A DNA stretch of 64,000 nt, from contig CAVWKW010000001.1 of assembly GCA_963755705.1 (NCBI GenBank), forward strand, positions 372,001-436,000, read 5' to 3'. The stretch is from JBARDN01 sp963755705. GTDB taxonomy: Bacteria; Desulfobacterota; Binatia; Binatales; Binataceae. The notes beneath the pieces were generated by a model. The model made no database searches, was not told the DNA's origin, and worked only from the letters and a program-made list of their open reading frames with translations. The first letter of the stretch is position 1. Each line of letters begins with the position of its first letter. The translations under genes and the position numbers were made by a program. Below are positions 24,737 through 33,473 of this stretch, one piece after another.

Positions 24737-25141
24737 GTGCGACATCTCTTAATTATGATTGCGATTCTCGCGGTACCGACGTTCGTGACCGGATGCCTCA
24801 AGGCTGCCACGCTGCCGCCGCAAGCGGTCTATACCGAAATCGAGCCCTCCGGCGCTGCTGCCAAGCCTCCCGACTGCGACATTCCGGTGCTGCGCCACGA
24901 GCCGCTGACGCAGTACCGCAAGGTGGGACTGGTCGAGGCGAGTGGAAGCGTTTACGACTCGGAATCCGATGTGCTGCCGGCGATCAAGCGCAAGGCTTGT
25001 GAGAGCGGCGCGGATGCGATCGTGATCCTGACCAGTAAATCGCAAACGACAGAGGGACTGGTTGGCTACTATATTGACGCGGAAGCGATCGTGTACGGCA
25101 ACAATCCGAATATCCCGTCCGGCGAATCGATTTCGCACTGA
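24737..25141 (+). CDS. Small lipoprotein of unknown function
   Basis: This protein of about 134 residues has a short signal ending in the lipobox 'FVTGC', so it is an outer- or inner-membrane lipoprotein. The mature part, 'YRKVGLVEASGSVYDSESDVLPAIKRKACESGADAIVILTSK', resembles small lipoproteins with an alternating alpha/beta core in which 'KAxxxGADAIVI' is a recurring motif. There is no enzymatic hint. No ATG gives a full signal peptide. I chose GTG at 24737; a TTG at 24716 is the alternative. It is divergent from nfo. Confidence 0.6.
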   Translation: MRHLLIMIAILAVPTFVTGCLKAATLPPQAVYTEIEPSGAAAKPPDCDIPVLRHEPLTQYRKVGLVEASGSVYDSESDVLPAIKRKACESGADAIVILTSKSQTTEGLVGYYIDAEAIVYGNNPNIPSGESISH

Positions 25142-25200
25142 TCGGGTGCGTCGCGCCTGCGTTGCCGCGCGATCCGGCGCATGATAATTGCCAAAGCGCG

Positions 25201-26067
25201 GTGGCTAAACGCTCCATAAAGTCCGTCGGCCTGGTGGTCAAGCGCGATCGGTCCGACGCAGTCACGCTCGCAAAGAATCTTGCCCGGCATCTGCGGACCC
25301 GGCGCGTCATTCCCGTTGCGGACACGGAAATCGCCGCGCGGCTCGGCGCGGAGCCAGCCACGCGAAGCGAGTTGGCTGAGCGGGTCGATCTGATCGTCGT
25401 GCTGGGCGGAGACGGTACCCTGCTCGGCGTGGCGCGGATGGCGTCGGCGCGGGAAACGCCAATCCTGGGTGTGAACCTGGGCGGGCTGGGATTTTTAACC
25501 GAGGTGACGATCGACGAGGCCAAGACCGCGCTCGATCGTGTGCTCGCCGGCGACTATGAGGTCGATCGCAGAATCACTCTCGACACCACGGTCGAGCGGC
25601 TCGAGCGCGATTCGCGGCGTCTGGAACGCTTCGTTGCGGTCAACGATATCGTGCTCAATCGCGGACCGCTCGGACGGATGCTTCAGCTCGAGGTGATCGC
25701 CGATCACAAGCCGTTCTGTTCCTATCGCGCCGACGGATTGATCATCGCGACGCCGACCGGCTCGACAGCGTACGCACTCAGCGCCGGCGGTCCGATCATC
25801 TATCCGACTCTCGACGTAATGGTGCTCGCACCGATCTGTCCGCATACGTTGTCCAACCGGCCGGTAGTGCTGCCGGATACATTCGAGATTGAAATCCGCG
25901 TGAAAGCCCCCGACCATGACGCAACGTTGCTGGTCAACGGGCAGGAGTCTTCGATCGTCGGCGCCGAAGACGCGATCCGTGTTCGCCGCGGTCGCTCTGC
26001 GGTCTCGCTCGTGCGTTCGGCGCACCCGTATTTCGAAATCTGGCGCGACAAGCTGCACTGGGGCTAG
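25201..26067 (+). CDS. nadK: NAD kinase
   Basis: This protein of about 288 residues phosphorylates NAD to NADP. The kinase fingerprints are clear: 'LIVVLGGDGTLLGVARM' (GGDGT), 'ILGVNLGGLGFLTEV' (NLGxLGFLT), 'NDIVLNRG', and 'SYRADGLIIATPTGSTAYALSAGGPII' (TPTGSTAY). The GTG at 25201 is chosen since similarity starts just after it; the frame stays open to a TTG at 25162. recN begins 9 bases downstream, an order common in many bacteria. Confidence 0.93.
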   Translation: MAKRSIKSVGLVVKRDRSDAVTLAKNLARHLRTRRVIPVADTEIAARLGAEPATRSELAERVDLIVVLGGDGTLLGVARMASARETPILGVNLGGLGFLTEVTIDEAKTALDRVLAGDYEVDRRITLDTTVERLERDSRRLERFVAVNDIVLNRGPLGRMLQLEVIADHKPFCSYRADGLIIATPTGSTAYALSAGGPIIYPTLDVMVLAPICPHTLSNRPVVLPDTFEIEIRVKAPDHDATLLVNGQESSIVGAEDAIRVRRGRSAVSLVRSAHPYFEIWRDKLHWG

Positions 26068-26076
26068 CGGCCCGCG

Positions 26077-27777
26077 ATGCTGGCACTACTGCGCATCCGC
26101 AACTTCGCGATTATCGAAGAAGCCGAGCTCGAGTTCGGTTCAGGCCTGAATGTGCTCTCCGGCGAGACCGGAGCCGGAAAGACCATCATCCTGACTGCCC
26201 TGGGTTTGCTGCTCGGCGAACGCGCGTCACCTGACATGATTCGCGCGGGGCAGAAAGAGGCGGTCGTCGAAGCGCTGTTCGAGATCGAGGGCGGAGTTCC
26301 CGGCCTCGATGGGCCCGAAACCGGCAAGCGCGAGCTGTTGATGCGCCGTGTCATCGTTGAAGGCGGCCGCTCGCGCGTCACGATCGGCGGCGATCTTGCG
26401 ACCGTTCAGAGCCTCGCGAAAATCGGCGCCGCCCTCGTTCAGGTGTACGGACAGCACGAGCAACAGTCGCTCTTGCGCGCAGAGAGTCACCGCGAAATTC
26501 TCGATCGCTACGCCCGGCTCGACGGCGAACTGGCCGCCTATCGCGCGGCGTTCGATCAAACTCGCGAGCTTGAGACGCGTCTCGGCGAGCTCGGGCGGCG
26601 CGAACGCGAGCGCGCGGATCTGCTGGAACTCGCGCGCTTTCGGCTGACCGAGCTCGATCGCGCAGCTCTCTTGCCAGGCGAGGATCAGGCGCTCGCCGCC
26701 GAGCGCGTTGTGCTTGCTAACGCCTCTCGCCTTGCGGAGGCCGCGGCCGAAGTGGAAGCGTCACTCTACGGCGCGGAGGGCGCCGCGGTTGACGCCTTAG
26801 CCGCCGCCGAGACGCGCCTGGTCGAAGCAGTAACACTCGACGCCAAGCTCGGCATGCCGCTCGAGATGATCAGGACCGCGCGGGCGAATCTCGAAGAAGC
26901 GGCGCGCGCGTTGTCCGCCTATGCGGCCCGAGTCGAAGCAGATCCCGCTCGTCTGGAAGAAATAGACAACCGGCTCCAGGAGCTTGCGCGGCTTAAGCGT
27001 AAGTACGGCGGCTCGATCGACAGCGCGCTCGAGACTCTCTTTCGCGCGCGCGCCGAAATCGCGGAGCTCGAGAACGTCGCAGAGTCAAAAGCGGACGCCG
27101 AGCGCGCGCTCGCCATCGCGCTGGATGATTTGGCGGAGCGCGCCAAGCAACTCAATGCACGGCGCGCGGCAGCCGCCGCGGAGCTCAAGCGCAAGATGGA
27201 AACAGAGCTCAAGTCGCTTGGAATGCGCTCGCCGGGATTCGAGCCGCGTCTCGCGCCGCTCGGCGCCGAGGACGCCGCTTTCATTTACCAGGGCGCGCGC
27301 CTAGGCGCTTCCGGCTCCGACGCGGTCGAGTTTCATATTGCGCCCAATCTCGGGCAGTCTCCGATGCCGCTTGCGAAGATCGCGTCGGGCGGGGAGCTCT
27401 CGCGCGTGATGCTCGCGCTTAAGAGGCTCGAGGCTCAGCGGCGCGGTGTCGCGACGATGATCTTCGACGAAGTGGACGCCGGAATCGGCGGTGAGGTTGC
27501 AACCGTCGTCGGGCGCAAACTCGGCCAGCTCGCGCGCTATCATCAGATATTGTGCGTCACCCATCTGGCACAGATTGCGGCCTTTGCCGAGACCCATTTT
27601 CATGTCGAGAAAGAAGAGCGTCGCGGCTCGACCCGCAGCCTGGTCGCGATATTGCCCGAGCCCGCGCGCGCCGACGAGCTGGCGCGGATGCTCGGTGGCG
27701 AGGCCACGAGCGAGAAATTCCGCCGCGCCGCGCGCGAGCTGCTCGATCGCGCGCACGGGCTTGGCGCGCGCCCCTGA
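26077..27777 (+). CDS. recN: DNA repair protein RecN
   Basis: This 566-residue SMC-like ATPase takes part in double-strand break repair. The N-terminal head has Walker A in 'NVLSGETGAGKTIIL'. The middle is a long coiled coil (about 160-370) rich in Glu, Arg and Ala, and the C-terminal head has the signature 'KIASGGELSRVMLALK' and Walker B 'MIFDEVDAGIGGEVA', then 'QILCVTHLAQIAAFAETHF'. Length matches the family. It follows nadK by 9 bases. Confidence 0.94.
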   Translation: MLALLRIRNFAIIEEAELEFGSGLNVLSGETGAGKTIILTALGLLLGERASPDMIRAGQKEAVVEALFEIEGGVPGLDGPETGKRELLMRRVIVEGGRSRVTIGGDLATVQSLAKIGAALVQVYGQHEQQSLLRAESHREILDRYARLDGELAAYRAAFDQTRELETRLGELGRRERERADLLELARFRLTELDRAALLPGEDQALAAERVVLANASRLAEAAAEVEASLYGAEGAAVDALAAAETRLVEAVTLDAKLGMPLEMIRTARANLEEAARALSAYAARVEADPARLEEIDNRLQELARLKRKYGGSIDSALETLFRARAEIAELENVAESKADAERALAIALDDLAERAKQLNARRAAAAAELKRKMETELKSLGMRSPGFEPRLAPLGAEDAAFIYQGARLGASGSDAVEFHIAPNLGQSPMPLAKIASGGELSRVMLALKRLEAQRRGVATMIFDEVDAGIGGEVATVVGRKLGQLARYHQILCVTHLAQIAAFAETHFHVEKEERRGSTRSLVAILPEPARADELARMLGGEATSEKFRRAARELLDRAHGLGARP

Positions 27778-27778
27778 A

Positions 27779-27952
27779 ATGTCCGCGTTCGGTTGGGAGG
27801 TTGTATCGCCGAGGAGCAGCTACCTACAATTTGTCGCTATTGTGCGCTCGCCAGGAGATCGATTGAAGACTTCCGCCGGTTTGCTGCTGGCCGCAATATC
27901 CTTCGCCGCATTATCCGCAACATTTTCACTGGAATTCTGGCATAGGTCCTGA
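27779..27952 (+). CDS. Possible short membrane peptide after recN
   Basis: A 57-codon frame starts at an ATG that begins one base after the recN stop codon (TGA-A-ATG) and contains one hydrophobic stretch ('AGLLLAAISFAALSATFSL'). There is no recognisable family and no clear ribosome binding site beyond the recN end. It may be real and translationally coupled, or chance. Confidence 0.2.
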   Translation: MSAFGWEVVSPRSSYLQFVAIVRSPGDRLKTSAGLLLAAISFAALSATFSLEFWHRS

Positions 27953-27998
27953 TTTTCGCAGCGTCCGCTCGCGCTGGTGCGATCGCTGCGGTCGACTT

Positions 27999-28217
27999 GG
28001 CGTAAACGACGGGGGCGGCGAGACCTTCACCCTTGCAGACGTGCAGTTGCTCGAGAGCTACGCGACTAGCAATGGCTTCGAGCTACTCTCGTTCTGGTCG
28101 GCGGCGCGAGACGTGGAATGTGCCGGTGGTACCCAACGCTACGCGAGCGATGATTGCAGCGGAATTCTCCAGTCGCAATTCCCGTACTCGGGAATCTTCA
28201 ACCAGTTCAATCCGTAG
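27999..28217 (+). pseudogene. C-terminal remnant of a GH18-type chitinase-like protein
   Basis: The frame from about 27999 to the TAG at 28215-28217 reads 'GVNDGGGETFTLADVQLLESYA', then 'NGFELLSFWSAARDVECAGG', then 'ASDDCSGILQSQFPYSGIFNQF'. This is the end of bacterial GH18 chitinase-like domains: 'GxNDxxGExFTLADAxxL', 'LSFWSxxRD', paired Cys, and a closing 'CSGIxQSxxxFSxIFxxF'. No start codon, signal peptide or DxxDxDxE catalytic strand precedes it; upstream sequence in all three frames does not match. It is a truncated relic of a secreted glycosidase, about 2 kb before the tRNA that opens the island. Confidence 0.65.
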
Positions 28218-28296
28218 TGGGCCGTGCGCTTGACGCGCGGTTTCGCGCGGCGTTAAACGGGCGGTAGACCCTTCGCGATCGAAGGAGGCCGCAGCG

Positions 28297-29397
28297 ATGA
28301 TCCCAGAGAGAATTTTTTCCGCCGACTCGCACGTGATCGAGCCAGCCGACGTATGGACCGCGCGGATGGATCGCCGATTCGGCGATCGCGCGCCGCGCGT
28401 GGTCAAGCGCGTAGGCGATCGCGAGGGCGATTTTTTCGCCGCCGAGGGATTGCGTCCGTTTCCGGTCGCGGGCTTTGCCGTCGCCGGCGTCGATCCGAAG
28501 CAGTTCGGCACGGCGATGGCGGCCGGATACCCGGGCGTGCGGCCGTCGGCATGGGATCCGGTCGAACGAATCAAGGATCAGGAGCGCGACGGCGTGGTTG
28601 GCGAGGTTCTCTACCCGAGCCTCGGGATGCGTCTGTTTCAGCTCGAAGACGGCGAGTTACGCGCCGCGAGTTTTCGCGCGTACAACGATTGGCTGGCGGA
28701 TTACTGCGCGCACAACCCGCGCCGCCTGGCGGGAGTGGCGATGATCTCGCTCGACGAGCCGGGCGCGGGAGTCGCGGAGCTAGAGCACGCTGCTCGCAAG
28801 GACCTGCGCGGTGCGATGATCTGGGGCGCGGCTCCGGCCGAGAAACCCTACAGCGACCCGTCATACGATCCGTTCTGGGCGGCGGCGCAGGATCATGCGC
28901 TGCCGATAAGCCTGCATATCCTGACCGAGCGCCGCGGTGGCAGCGACTTCCATAGTGTGATGAAGGGCTATCCGGCGCTGCATCATTCGGTCGAGCGCTC
29001 GTTGACCGAACTGATTTTCGGCGGTGCGCTCGAGCGTTATCCGCAGCTCAAAATCGTCTCGGTGGAAAACGATATCGGATGGATCGCGCACTTTCTTCAG
29101 CGGATGGATCACGCGTTCGACAAGTACCGTTACCTAGAGCGCGATCCAATTCCAAATCCGCCCAGTTTCTACTTCCGCCGCCAGGTCCACGCGACGTTTC
29201 AGGACGATCGAGTGGGAGTAGTCACACGCGAGTTTGTCGGCGCCGGCTCACTGATGTGGGCGTCGGATTTTCCCCATTCGGATTCGACCTGGCCTAACTC
29301 GCGAGAGGTGATCGCTCGCGACTTCGAAGGCGTGCCCGACAACGAGATACAGATGATGGTCGCCGACAACGCGGCCGCGCTCTATGGACTCGGCTAA
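28297..29397 (+). CDS. Amidohydrolase family 2 protein
   Basis: This 366-residue TIM-barrel metal hydrolase or decarboxylase belongs to the ACMSD/amidohydrolase-2 group. The first metal pair is in 'IFSADSHVIEPADVW' (D-x-H). The other landmarks are 'VLYPSLGMRLF', 'LPISLHILTERRG', 'ENDIGWIAHFLQRMDHAFDKY', and the final Asp in 'MWASDFPHSDSTWPNS'. These proteins act on small aromatic or cyclic carboxylates; the substrate is unknown. GAAGGAGG lies about 9 bases before the ATG. It overlaps the next gene by 14 bases. Confidence 0.88.
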   Translation: MIPERIFSADSHVIEPADVWTARMDRRFGDRAPRVVKRVGDREGDFFAAEGLRPFPVAGFAVAGVDPKQFGTAMAAGYPGVRPSAWDPVERIKDQERDGVVGEVLYPSLGMRLFQLEDGELRAASFRAYNDWLADYCAHNPRRLAGVAMISLDEPGAGVAELEHAARKDLRGAMIWGAAPAEKPYSDPSYDPFWAAAQDHALPISLHILTERRGGSDFHSVMKGYPALHHSVERSLTELIFGGALERYPQLKIVSVENDIGWIAHFLQRMDHAFDKYRYLERDPIPNPPSFYFRRQVHATFQDDRVGVVTREFVGAGSLMWASDFPHSDSTWPNSREVIARDFEGVPDNEIQMMVADNAAALYGLG

Positions 29398-29968
29398 AAC
29401 GCCGGCGCCAATCCGATGGGCTCCCCGGGTGCGTCCCGAAAAACTCCGGCGCCTCTACGAAAGCGAAGCGCGCGGAATTCTCGACGAGGAGCTGCTCGAC
29501 GACGTCGGCACCACGATCTATTGCCGATGCCGCGATATCCTGATCATCTCGGACGCCGCCGAGGGCCGCGTCAAATGTTTGGGCTGCACGGCGACGATCG
29601 CGCGTCGCGGCGACGACAGAGATCAAATGCTCACGTGTCCGAAGTGCGGATGGAAGTGCGCCTGGGGCGACTTTCAAAAGAGCTATCGGCATCACGAACT
29701 GGTTGGACGCGGACTGACGGAAGCCCTGGTTGAGTTCATGCAGCGATGGGGACAAGCGCGCGTGCCGCGCGAGAAGATGCGGCTAATCGATCGTCTGATT
29801 CACGTCTGGCATTGGGAGTCGCGAACCGATCATGCCAAGGGCCGTCCGGCCGCGGTCAACCTGATCGAAGGAAGCCGACGGCAAGCGCTGAACTTTCTCG
29901 ACGAACTAAGTGCCGCTTCAGCGGCCGAGCCTTCGCCGTCGTTGACTAAGCATCGCGCATCGGATTAG
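29384..29968 (+). CDS. Zinc-ribbon-containing conserved hypothetical protein
   Basis: This 194-residue protein has two Cys pairs near the middle ('RVKCLGCTATI' and 'LTCPKCGWKC'), forming a probable zinc ribbon. Ahead of it is 'YCRCRDILIIS', and behind it a helical domain containing 'IDRLIHVWHWESRT', then 'RPAAVNLIEGSRRQALNFLDEL'. I know no function; the last motif is strongly conserved-looking and may be the working part. It overlaps the amidohydrolase end by 14 bases, so the two genes are probably one transcript. Confidence 0.65.
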   Translation: MDSAKTPAPIRWAPRVRPEKLRRLYESEARGILDEELLDDVGTTIYCRCRDILIISDAAEGRVKCLGCTATIARRGDDRDQMLTCPKCGWKCAWGDFQKSYRHHELVGRGLTEALVEFMQRWGQARVPREKMRLIDRLIHVWHWESRTDHAKGRPAAVNLIEGSRRQALNFLDELSAASAAEPSPSLTKHRASD

Positions 29969-29996
29969 CTGATCCCGCATCACCCGCAGCATCGGT

Positions 29997-30072
29997 GGGG
30001 CTGTAGCTCAGCTGGGAGAGCGCCTGAATGGCATTCAGGAGGTCGCGCGTTCGATCCGCGTCAGCTCCACCA
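29997..30072 (+). tRNA. tRNA-Ala (anticodon GGC)
   Basis: A complete 76-base cloverleaf. The acceptor stem GGGGCTG pairs with CAGCTCC and contains the G3:U70 pair that identifies alanine. The D arm is 'GCTCAGCTGGGAGAGC', the anticodon stem CCTGA/TCAGG with loop ATGGCAT (anticodon GGC), and the T loop 'TTCGATC'. The CCA end is encoded (30070-30072). DNA composition changes just after it and an integrase relic follows on the opposite strand, so it is a likely island integration site. Confidence 0.97.
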
Positions 30073-30213
30073 ATAAAAAAGTCGGTCTCGTCGCTGGTGT
30101 CGAAGGGCTTCGATACCCGCGCAGTCGATCTCAAGATGGCGACCGTTGAGCAAATAGAGCTCGGCAATTACCTGCGTCTTGAGCACACGTGCTGTGTACT
30201 TGTCGCCCATCGC

Positions 30214-30288
30214 GGGACACTGAAGTTTCCAAACCCAAAGCGCTGCGGCTAACTCGGCCGGAATCGAAATTTTGCGCAGACCTGCCTT
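30214..30288 (-). pseudogene. Fragment of a phage-type tyrosine integrase
   Basis: The reverse strand encodes 'QKAGLRKISIPAELAAALW' continuing 'VWKLQCP'. This matches the stretch between the first catalytic Arg and the HxxR box in phage-type integrases ('K-x-G-x-R-x-I-P-L-x-x-x-L-x-x-x-L-x-x-W-K-x-x-C-P'). The catalytic R, HxxR and Y boxes are absent; the frame is open from 30435 to 30061, but the rest is not integrase-like. It lies about 140 bases past the tRNA-Ala 3' end and points back towards it, the classic site for an island integrase. The remaining sequence between 30073 and 30483 holds nothing else I recognise. Confidence 0.45.
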
Positions 30289-30483
30289 TTGTCGTCGGCA
30301 GATAGAATCGCGGGCGGATGAGCATACGCGTCCGTGGTCTATAACCGGACTTCCACTCAGATCGCGCCCTGGTTTGACACGGTGTTCGAAACGCGATTGT
30401 GCCGGAGATAACCTTCCGTCATCAAGATTTTGCATGAATTCTCGGGCTGCCTACATTATTGTGGATAATTGGGGCAGAGTATT

Positions 30484-31446
30484 TTGAGTAAAACCTGGAT
30501 TCAAAATCTCGTGGCATATTCGATAGCGGCGGCAATCGTAGGTTACGCTGCGCGCGGAATTTCATGGAGTCAGGTGTCCGACGCCGCAAGCCACGCCACG
30601 TTTTGGCTTTTTGTTATTTCCAGCTTGGGCGGGTTCCTATGCTGGTTTGTTGGCGAGACCGTGTTGCTGTCACGCTTATTCAGTTATTTTCATCGTCGGA
30701 CCGGGGCGCTCGAACTGTTTCCTACCATGGCCGCGGTTAGTTTTCTTCAGATCGTTAACTCTTATGTAGCGGGCGGCGCACTAGTACTTTTTCTGCACAC
30801 TCACAAACAAGCGCCCTGGATAAAGGCCGTATGCACCCTGATGTTCCAGGGTTTTTTGGACGCCGCGACGCTGGCTGCGTTGTTGCTTGTTGCGATCACT
30901 TTGGTGCCTACGTCGCCGATTCGCCCCGCCTTCAACTACGCGGCGGTGGTGTTCGGCGCGTGCTGTCTGATCGCCTCGTTTTGGCTTTGGTGGGGGGCGG
31001 GGCTCTCTAACGGCAATTGGCTGCGATGGATTTACGACCGGCCCTCGATGGAAAGCTTTCGGGCGGCGTTGCCTTCGCAGTACATGAGCCTTCTTTCCAT
31101 CAAATTTCTAATCGTGCTGGGACAAGGCTTTGCGCTGTACGGACAACTGATGAGTTTTCATATCGTGGTTCCGCTGGCGCAAACCTTGGCAATGACGCCG
31201 TTCATTGCGGCGATCGGAAATTCGCCAATTTCACCAGGAGGAATCGGAACGACTCAGCTAATCTTCACGCTGGCTTTCGCCCGCTTTGCCGGCAAGGGCG
31301 ACCTGTTTGCGCTGTCTCTGGCTGTAACTGCCTTCAACATCGCGGTCCGGATTCCGATGGGGTTTGCAATGGGAGCGCCGCTCGCGGAAGAAGCGGTCCA
31401 GGTGAAAGGCGAATATACAGTCAAGCGCGAAGTTGGATACCGATGA
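30484..31446 (+). CDS. UPF0104/LPG-synthase-type integral membrane protein
   Basis: This protein of about 320 residues has eight or so transmembrane helices and matches the lysylphosphatidylglycerol-synthase TM region (flippase-like) family. The telling motif is 'GNSPISPGGIGTTQLIFTLAF', equivalent to the family's 'PxSPGGxGxxE'. Family members flip or modify lipids, or simply accompany lipid-biosynthesis genes. A TTG at 30484 has GGGGCAGAG ahead and is the probable start; a TTG at 30469 is also in frame. The end overlaps the next gene by 4 bases (ATGA), tying it to the putative export unit. Codon use is AT-richer than before the tRNA. Confidence 0.75.
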   Translation: MSKTWIQNLVAYSIAAAIVGYAARGISWSQVSDAASHATFWLFVISSLGGFLCWFVGETVLLSRLFSYFHRRTGALELFPTMAAVSFLQIVNSYVAGGALVLFLHTHKQAPWIKAVCTLMFQGFLDAATLAALLLVAITLVPTSPIRPAFNYAAVVFGACCLIASFWLWWGAGLSNGNWLRWIYDRPSMESFRAALPSQYMSLLSIKFLIVLGQGFALYGQLMSFHIVVPLAQTLAMTPFIAAIGNSPISPGGIGTTQLIFTLAFARFAGKGDLFALSLAVTAFNIAVRIPMGFAMGAPLAEEAVQVKGEYTVKREVGYR

Positions 31447-32213
31447 CCTTGGCCGATTGGAAAAAGGCCGCAATAGCCATTTTTCTGGGGCTGGGGTTGC
31501 TTACTGCGGCACCGATGTCGCGTGCCGCAGGCGATCAGGCGGCAAGCGTGGCAATTGAACAAGTAGCCGGGCTCTTTAGTAGTAAGTCCAGCATCGCCAC
31601 GGTGAAAATGCAGATCGTCAATGCTGACGGGCAACGCGATCTCTTGATGAAAATCTGGTCGCGCGGGGACAAGGTTCTCATCAGAATCACCAGCCCAAAG
31701 AATGAAGCAGGCACTGCCATCCTGAAAGAAGGCAGCGATATCTGGTACTACCTGCCGAAAACAAATCGCACGGTTAAAGTTCCAGCCTCGATGGCGATGA
31801 CTTCGTGGATGGGGAGTGACTTCACGATCGATGATCTGGTGAAAGAGAAATTCCTCACCCGCGATTACTCCGTTAGTAGTTCTTTCGTTGGAACCCGCGG
31901 TGGGGTCGCCGTGCATGAATATACTCTGACGCCAAAGCCTAACGCAGCAATAGTGTGGGGAAAAGTCGTATTGCAGATTCGGCAGGCCGACTCAGTTCCT
32001 ACATGGCAGGGTTACTATGATGAAGACGGGCAGCTCGTTCGAGAACTGTCCTTTTCCGAATACCAAAAAATGAGCGGCAGGCTTATTCCAACCCGTATGG
32101 TGATGCGATCGGCGAACAAGCCCGGCGCACAGACGACGATCGAGTACGACGAGATCGCGTTCGACGTGCCGGTCAGCACGCAGACCTTTTCGCTGCCCAA
32201 CCTGAAGCGATGA
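31443..32213 (+). CDS. Outer membrane lipoprotein-sorting protein, LolA-like
   Basis: This 256-residue protein has a signal peptide (about 8-29, 'AAIAIFLGLGLLTAAPMSRAAG') and a LolA/LolB-like half-barrel. Landmarks are 'KIWSRGDKVLIRITSPKNEAGTAILKEGSDIWYYLPKTNRTVKVP', then 'WMGSDFTIDDLVKEK', 'VLQIRQADSVPTWQGYYDEDGQLVRELSFSEYQKMSGRLIPTRM'. That is the family often annotated 'outer membrane lipoprotein-sorting protein', usually found beside ABC permeases of FtsX type. It probably carries a lipidic substrate across the periplasm. It overlaps both neighbours by 4 bases. Confidence 0.82.
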   Translation: MTLADWKKAAIAIFLGLGLLTAAPMSRAAGDQAASVAIEQVAGLFSSKSSIATVKMQIVNADGQRDLLMKIWSRGDKVLIRITSPKNEAGTAILKEGSDIWYYLPKTNRTVKVPASMAMTSWMGSDFTIDDLVKEKFLTRDYSVSSSFVGTRGGVAVHEYTLTPKPNAAIVWGKVVLQIRQADSVPTWQGYYDEDGQLVRELSFSEYQKMSGRLIPTRMVMRSANKPGAQTTIEYDEIAFDVPVSTQTFSLPNLKR

Positions 32214-33469
32214 GCGGGCTGCTGCTACATCTGGCGTGGCGCAATCTCTGGCGCAATTCCCGACGTACCTTCATCACGATGGCCGCCATCGCTCTTGGCT
32301 ACGCCATGCTGCTGTTCGTTGCGTGTCTGATGGCGGGGCTCAGATGGCAGATGATCGAAAACGGCACTTCTCTGGTCATGTCCCAGATCCAGGTACACGC
32401 CCCTGGCTACTATCCCGACCGTTCCATTCAAAAGACGTTGGGCGGGGCGAAGGGAACCGACGTCAGCACGCTGCTCGCCGCTATCACGGCTGAACCTCGC
32501 GTATTCGCCGCCACCGCGCGGGTATACGGCTATGGAATGTTGAGCGCTGCCAATCGCTCGGCTGGGGTGGAGCTAATGGGAATAGTTCCCGGACAGGAAG
32601 ACAAGGTAACAACCCTGAATACTGAGATAACACAGGGAAGCTACCTGTCTGCGAAAGGGCCAAAGGAAGTGGTGCTTGGAGACAAACTCGCCAGCACGAT
32701 AGGTATCGCAGTGGGTTCGCAAATCGTTTTGCTGACTCAGGCGGCCGATGGTTCGATTGGTAACGATGTGTACACCGTCGCGGGAGTGTTTCACAGCGAT
32801 CTCGATTCAGTTGATCGTGGTCTGGTTCTGATGACTTTGCCCGCACTACAGGCGCTGCTGAATCTGACGCCCGGAAGAATTCATGAAGTTGGTATCAAGC
32901 TGAACGATATAACCGCGGCGACAGCCGTGGCTGGCGCACTTCAGGTTCAACTGACAAAGAGTCTTCCTGTCCAGGTGCAAGCATGGCCCGAGCTGGCGCC
33001 GGAATTGGCTAGTTACGTGCAGTTTAATCGCGCCATCACGTTTGTTCTTTTTTTCATCTTTTTCCTGCTGGCAGTAATCGGCGTCATGAATACGATGCTC
33101 ATGGCGGTATTCGAGCGCACCCGCGAGATCGGCATGCTGATGGCTTTGGGGATGCGTCCGGTTGAGGTTATTGCTCTAATCCTTGCAGAGTCGGCGGGTT
33201 TGGCGGCGGCAAGCCTGATTGTAGGAGCGGCGTTAGGTGCTCCGCTCCTGTGGTATCTTCAAATGCACGGGCTGAACCTGGGTGGTGCTACCGGCGGGGT
33301 TATCTCTTTGGCCGGAGTGGTGGTGGGACACCTATGGTACGGCAGGCAGGACTACTCAGCATACGGCGAGGCGGCACTCGGGCTGGCTGCCACAGTTCTA
33401 GTTTCAGCGCTCTATCCGGCATGGCGCGCGGCTCACTTTCGGCCTACAGAAGCGATTCGTAAGGTCTAA
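32210..33469 (+). CDS. ABC transporter permease, FtsX/LolC-E type
   Basis: This 419-residue protein has the four-helix FtsX/MacB permease layout: TM1 'TMAAIALGYAMLLFVACLMAG' after 'AWRNLWRNSRRT', a large periplasmic domain (about 45-270), then three C-terminal helices including 'FVLFFIFFLLAVIGVMNTMLMAVFERTREIGMLMALGMRPVEV'. The last block is the family's coupling helix. Together with the next permease and ATPase it resembles LolCDE. It extracts or exports a lipidic compound by mechanotransmission rather than through a pore. ATGA overlap with the LolA-like gene. Confidence 0.87.
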   Translation: MSGLLLHLAWRNLWRNSRRTFITMAAIALGYAMLLFVACLMAGLRWQMIENGTSLVMSQIQVHAPGYYPDRSIQKTLGGAKGTDVSTLLAAITAEPRVFAATARVYGYGMLSAANRSAGVELMGIVPGQEDKVTTLNTEITQGSYLSAKGPKEVVLGDKLASTIGIAVGSQIVLLTQAADGSIGNDVYTVAGVFHSDLDSVDRGLVLMTLPALQALLNLTPGRIHEVGIKLNDITAATAVAGALQVQLTKSLPVQVQAWPELAPELASYVQFNRAITFVLFFIFFLLAVIGVMNTMLMAVFERTREIGMLMALGMRPVEVIALILAESAGLAAASLIVGAALGAPLLWYLQMHGLNLGGATGGVISLAGVVVGHLWYGRQDYSAYGEAALGLAATVLVSALYPAWRAAHFRPTEAIRKV

Positions 33470-33473
33470 TCCC

